In this document: piece after piece, positions 60,739 to 64,000 of the stretch
Layout: each line of letters starts with the position of its first letter
Position numbering within the stretch: position 1 is the first letter of the stretch
DNA from: Euclidia mi
Lineage: Eukaryota; Arthropoda; Insecta; Lepidoptera; Erebidae
DNA length: 64,000 nt
Assembly: GCA_944739405.2 (NCBI GenBank)
Contig: OX123209.2
Location: 12,728,217 to 12,792,216, forward strand
Reading direction: 5' to 3'
Made by a program: the position numbers and the translations under genes
The notes under the pieces: generated by a model
Databases searched by the model: none
What the model was told of the DNA's origin: nothing
What the model saw: the letters and a program-made list of their open reading frames with translations, nothing else

Positions 60739-61062
60739 CAAGATGCAAATACCATCTTTGCTAAGAGACGGAAAGCTCGACATCAAACCCTATACGACTG
60801 CCTCGTTCGTCTCGCGGCATAAATGTGCGCGTGGGATCGGGAGGTCCCGGGTTCGATTCCTGGGTCGGGCAGTTTTATAGGGTTTTTCTGTCACGAAATT
60901 CTCAGTAGCAGCCCGGAGTCTGGAAATGTGCCCGGTACGGCAATAGGCTCGCCCCTTATTACGTGGGACTAAAGTATATCTGGCGAAAAGTGGGTGTAGA
61001 AATACACCTCTGCCTACCCCTTCGGGGATAAAAGGCGTGACGATATGTATGTATGTATGTAT
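60739..61062 (+). mobile_element. tRNA-derived SINE (family A) with 11-bp target duplication
   Basis: GTCACAACGTG at 60728-60738 and 61063-61073 flanks it. It contains B box GGGTTCGATTCCTGGGTCGG, CTCAGTAGCAGCCCGGAGTC, CTACCCCTTCGGGGATAAAA and a TATG-repeat tail. It is absent at the same site in copy 1 (about 11670). Confidence 0.9.
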
Positions 61063-61106
61063 GTCACAACGTGACGCTTATGAACGTCAAATATTCTACC
61101 ACTTAC

Positions 61107-61306
61107 CCATGCAGCTGATTATGGTCAGCGCAGGACTCTTTTAAATCCACGCTTGTGACGAACGGTGGACTGTTGCAGCGAATGTCTTTAAATTCTACGA
61201 TCTGCCTGTCCACTCGAAACGTTGAGTGCATAATGCAGTGGGCTTTCTGGAAGGCAACGCAAAAATCACCATCATCGGCAGACAGTGATGCATCTAGGAT
61301 TTTGTT
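61107..61306 (-). CDS. Nuclease copy 2, exon 2
   Basis: 200 bp with acceptor CTCCTCCAG and consensus donor GTAAGT at 61101-61106. NKILDASLSADDGDFCVAF, STFRVDRQIVEFKDIRCN, PPFVTSVDLKESCA, NQLHG. Open, with few changes from copy 1. Confidence 0.78.
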
Positions 61307-61857
61307 CTGGAGGAGATTGACCCTGTTAGATAGGCGTATATTGCAAGGCTGGACGCCTAATAAACTTGACACCATTATTTTATAAAGACCCAGGGCCACC
61401 TTGGAAGTTAAATCTAGTCACGCCAATGCCCTGGTAGCATCCTGACCTTGGCTGCTCTTAGTCCGGAGGGAGAGTTCTTGGAATGCCGTCGTCTCCTTCT
61501 TTGAGACAGTCATGCTAATCAAGAAAACGGCGGAATGGCCGAGAGGTTTGCGGGATCTACACCCTACACTACTGCACCCAACTGCAGCTTCGGTCGTTAC
61601 TGCGACTTTCATTCATTACGGTGGCTAACACCGCCTTATTTCTTACGCTATCAGAACATAACAAAGGTCAAAGTGTCTAGCTGCTGTTGCTATGTACCGC
61701 TCGAATATAAATAAAACCGATCACTCATCCGAGTGGTGACCTCTGAGAGTTGTTTAACCTAATATGACGGCTGACGGCGTAATTCACCGAGCTCGCTCGT
61801 CTAGGACTCCCAGACTTTAGTCCGATTTTATTACAGTGTATTCTGGTACTTTACAGA

Positions 61858-62320
61858 TAGTAGAGCTTTGCTGATTTCTGCATGAATGGGCCAGTTCGAC
61901 CAAGGAAGTACTACGTCTGCCTGTCTCCTAGCTATGCTTGGAGTTTCCCTGCGAGATCGAATCAGAAATGAGGAGATCCGAGGTAGAACCAAAGTTGCCG
62001 ACATAGCTCTCCGGATAGCTAAGCTGAAGTGGCAGTGGGCAGGGCACATAGCTCGAAGAACCGATGACCGTTGGGGCAGAAAGGTTCTGGAGTGGCGGCC
62101 ACGTGGAAGTACTACCTTCTCACAGAATAGCGGCGATTCGTTTGGTGAGTGAGAGTACCAGAGGCCCCGTTTCCTTTCCCCTTTTCCCGCTAATCCTATT
62201 TCCATCAGATAGGACGGCAACACACTTATGGCACACCTCTGGAGTCGGGTTTCCATGGGCGTCGGTATTCGCTTACCATCCGGCGATCAGTCTTCTCGAT
62301 TGCCTCGTGTCTTCTTCTCT
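61858..62320 (+). mobile_element. Lepidopteran SINE-like repeat (family E), interrupted
   Basis: It has the same landmarks as 12462-12716. It is split at GGAAGTACTAC by the RTE insert 61915-62104. Confidence 0.65.
61915..62104 (+). pseudogene. 190-bp internal RTE fragment with 11-bp target duplications
   Basis: GGAAGTACTAC is at 61904-61914 and again at 62105-62115; copy 1 has it once (about 12505). The insert encodes AMLGVSLRDRIRNEEIRG, KLKWQWAGHIARRTDDRWG and stops short of the ORF end, with no poly-A. It is an internal piece truncated on both sides. Confidence 0.85.
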
Positions 62321-62340
62321 ATATAGAACAAAAAACTTAC

Positions 62341-62531
62341 CAAAACATCATAACTGCTTGTTACGTTATTTAAAACGATTCTTCTTTTAGTGCCAGGACA
62401 CGCCACAAGGACAGCTTCCAATCTCTTAAAAGAGATGGCGCCACCGGCAGCGTTTGGCGCCAAAAAACCACCATCTCGTATAAAGACGGGACCTGGTTTG
62501 CCGAAGTCTTTATTTAAAGATAAGATGCACA
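62341..62531 (-). CDS. Nuclease copy 2, exon 1 of the visible set
   Basis: 191 bp with acceptor ATATTTCAG at 62532-62540 and donor GTAAGT at 62335-62340 (alternative GTAACA at 62360-62364). GKPGPVFIRDGGFLAPNAAG, VLVACPGTKRRIVLNN. It is nearly identical to copy 1 exon 1 (V/I and L/I-type changes). It begins in a split codon and the upstream signal-peptide exon is not seen in the window. Confidence 0.78.
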
Positions 62532-62644
62532 CTGAAATATAAAAGAGCTTATTATGCTTCTGTATGACAGTGTCATCCCGTCCTAGCACATCCCGGTTAT
62601 ATCCTAGACATTCGTCTAAGCACCACTTAAGTACTAGCAAAGAG

Positions 62645-62932
62645 CTCAGATATTTACATAGAGGCGCATTTCTTATGGGCACTCTGTAGACAAACTTTCT
62701 GTGACCCAAATTGCCGCTTGGCGGCGTGACAGTCGCGCTGTGACAGCTGTCTCTACGAGTGCAAGAGAGACGAACGTTCCTCCTGTGTATCTCTACGAGA
62801 GCAAGAGAGACGGAGAACGACGCCAGCGCCGCCAACGGCGCCAACTACGAACTACACTGACTACAGTCGCCAACTCGCCACTTGGAATTGGCACACAAAA
62901 TCCTTAAGAAATGCGCTTCTTATGTAGGTCTG
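62645..62932. mobile_element. MITE-like element M1, copy d
   Basis: It is the counterpart of 13031-13293: CTCAGATATTTACATAGAGG at the left, AAGAAATGCGCTTCTTATGT at the right, and CAAATTGCCGCTTGGCGGCG inside, with an extra TCTACGAGAGCAAGAG repeat. Confidence 0.6.
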
Positions 62933-63294
62933 TATTCATTGCCCAAAGGGATAGCGGATAGAGGTGTTCTATGGCTAAGCACGTAGGGAGGAATTTTTAA
63001 TATGTCGGTCGATGTATGGTTTTAGGGCATGCGAAGCTGCGGGTGTCTGCTAGTAAGATATGTATAAGATAAGAAATAAAAAACAAAACTCATTACTTTC
63101 TATTTGCAAAGTAGGCTAATATATTTACTATCGGTCATAATATATCACCGGTTGCGTTTTATCAAGGTTTTAACGCCGCGTTAGAGTCAAATGATGCAAT
63201 GACTATAGATACCATATTGAGTTATAATTGCGATTTAATGACGTCAATAATTGTTAATTACCTTGTTAGGACAAAAATAAATATAGGTAAAATA

Positions 63295-63527
63295 CAGGGT
63301 GTCACAAGACCCATCACCAAGCCGGAGTCTTCTCGTTTTGGACATCATGCCAATTGCCAAATCATACTAAGCAAAAAATAAAACCTGGTAAACGACTTCT
63401 TTTTTTTAAGTATTAGCTTTTTTCAAGCCGCTTTAAAAAATGCGCGCGTGCAAATTCCGAAATACCTACTAATCCATGGGTGCATAGGACATCTAAGAAT
63501 TTTCGTTAAGGGTCTTTTTACACCCTG
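63295..63527. mobile_element. Mariner-like MITE, 233 bp
   Basis: CAGGGTGTCACAAGACCC at the left and GGGTCTTTTTACACCCTG at the right, flanked by TA. It is the counterpart of 13967-17018, without the later insertions and with an internal deletion. Its right end is also the right edge of homology with copy 1. Confidence 0.75.
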
Positions 63528-63737
63528 TATATAACATTAGACTTCGCCTGCGGTTTCCCCTGCGTGAGTCTCTTTCCTCTTTAGATACAAGAGGAAAGTC
63601 CTCTCGTAAAGGGAGAAAAAAGATTGGTCCACCGAGGTTTGTATCGATCCGATTTGAAACGGGGCAATACGTGGGACCGAACACGATCTATCGAATTGAG
63701 TTATAATATTTTTATTATTATGTACCTAAAATAAACA

Positions 63738-63935
63738 TAGACAGCGATACCCTAGTGGAGATACCAACAGACTGCCGTGCAGAGGGTATCGGCATGTACC
63801 GGGTTCCAATCCATGGCGCGCACCACTGACTTATAAGTTATATTATGCGTATTGCATTGTTAATAATCGCCACGTGCATTGAAGAGCATGTTAAGCTGGC
63901 GGTCCCAGCTGTCATGAAGATCTTTGACAACCTTT
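63738..63935 (+). mobile_element. SINE (family B)
   Basis: ACAGCGATACCCTAGTGGAGA, CAGACTGCCGTGCAGAGGG, CCGGGTTCCAATCCATGGCG, then AGCTGTCATGAAGATCTTTG. 63530-63737 to its left holds no recognised gene. Confidence 0.65.
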
Positions 63936-64000
63936 ATGTGGAGTGAGTACTTACCTACTCTTGAATGTATATAGTTTAATAGCGTATTTAAGCCGCGGAA

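Larger units (their letters stand above)
49403..62531 (-). pseudogene. DNA/RNA non-specific endonuclease (dsRNase-like), copy 2, seven exons, exon 3 donor lost
   Basis: Exons: 62341-62531, 61107-61306, 59364-59512, 58820-58938, 51490-51624, 50454-50618, 49403-49645. They total about 400 codons without the missing signal-peptide exon, close to the usual family length. All phases join as in copy 1. The full catalytic set is encoded (RGH, NCAPQ, LEE), followed by TVLTGTHGVM and the C-terminal cysteine pattern. The donor of exon 3 reads CTGAGT where copy 1 has GTGAGT; reading through adds AEF and a stop, losing the catalytic exons. Unless a different donor is used, this copy cannot make the nuclease. 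The intron between exons 4 and 5 is expanded by LINE, piggyBac and satellite sequence, and two exon-junction arrays sit inside. Pseudogene status rests on one base, so it is inference. Confidence 0.75.

Noticed and set aside
62532..62844. Signal peptide exon for the nuclease from the frame MAPLAALASFSVSLALVEIH
   Set aside because: It looks hydrophobic, but the sequence is the M1 MITE (62645-62932) and the same frame is not kept in the other arm at 13031-13293.

Overview
The window is insect nuclear DNA, most likely from a moth or butterfly. The reasons are: spliced genes with short GT-AG exons; a very dense load of interspersed elements (Jockey-, RTE- and I-type LINEs, tRNA-derived SINEs with GGTTCGA B boxes, Penelope, Harbinger, hAT, piggyBac, mariner- and Helitron-like elements); and repeat families typical of Lepidoptera. 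There are no bacterial operons, rRNA genes, stand-alone tRNA genes or CRISPR arrays.

Three things matter beyond the transposons. (1) Two copies of a secreted, insect-type DNA/RNA non-specific endonuclease gene (NUC / Endonuclease_NS family, dsRNase-like) lie on the minus strand about 49-51 kb apart. Copy 1 has exons 1-5 at 12.9 kb down to 0.84 kb and runs off the left edge. Copy 2 has exons 1-7 from 62.5 kb down to 49.4 kb. Exon sizes, phases and intron sequence are shared, so the loci are a segmental duplication. Both copies carry a 104-bp tandem array built from the exon 5 acceptor region (10 units in copy 1, 4 in copy 2). Copy 2 also has a 155-bp array built from the exon 6 donor region. 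Copy 2 has lost the exon 3 splice donor. The first (signal peptide) exon was not found for either copy.

(2) Between the two copies, at 41.15-45.21 kb on the plus strand, is one uninterrupted 1352-codon reading frame. It encodes an N-terminal PD-(D/E)XK/Cap4 (DUF4297)-like nuclease module, a long uncharacterised middle, a NACHT-type STAND NTPase with intact Walker A and B motifs, and C-terminal hydrophobic segments. This resembles bacterial antiviral STAND (Avs/bNACHT) proteins and is the most novel item here.

(3) The rest is largely transposon. From left to right: RTE fragments and SINEs inside copy 1; a LINE-in-LINE nest at 6.4-11.2 kb; a mariner-like MITE at 14-17 kb enlarged by a 2.2-kb TIR transposon; RTE and SINE debris at 17-22 kb; a near-intact Harbinger element at 22.66-26.21 kb; a hAT-like element at 27.7-29.1 kb; a full-length I-type LINE with 13-bp target duplications at 30.17-36.07 kb, itself hit by a TTAA-site element; and a Penelope element with inverted 237-bp arms at 37.8-41.0 kb, split by a GC-rich Jockey LINE. 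In copy 2 a LINE interrupts a 120-bp satellite at 53.2-55.7 kb.

Because the two nuclease loci are paralogous, several insertions can be read as filled versus empty sites, which gives a relative order of events. Coordinates of coding exons come from splice signals and phase matching read by eye. TE boundaries are exact where a target duplication is stated and approximate otherwise.
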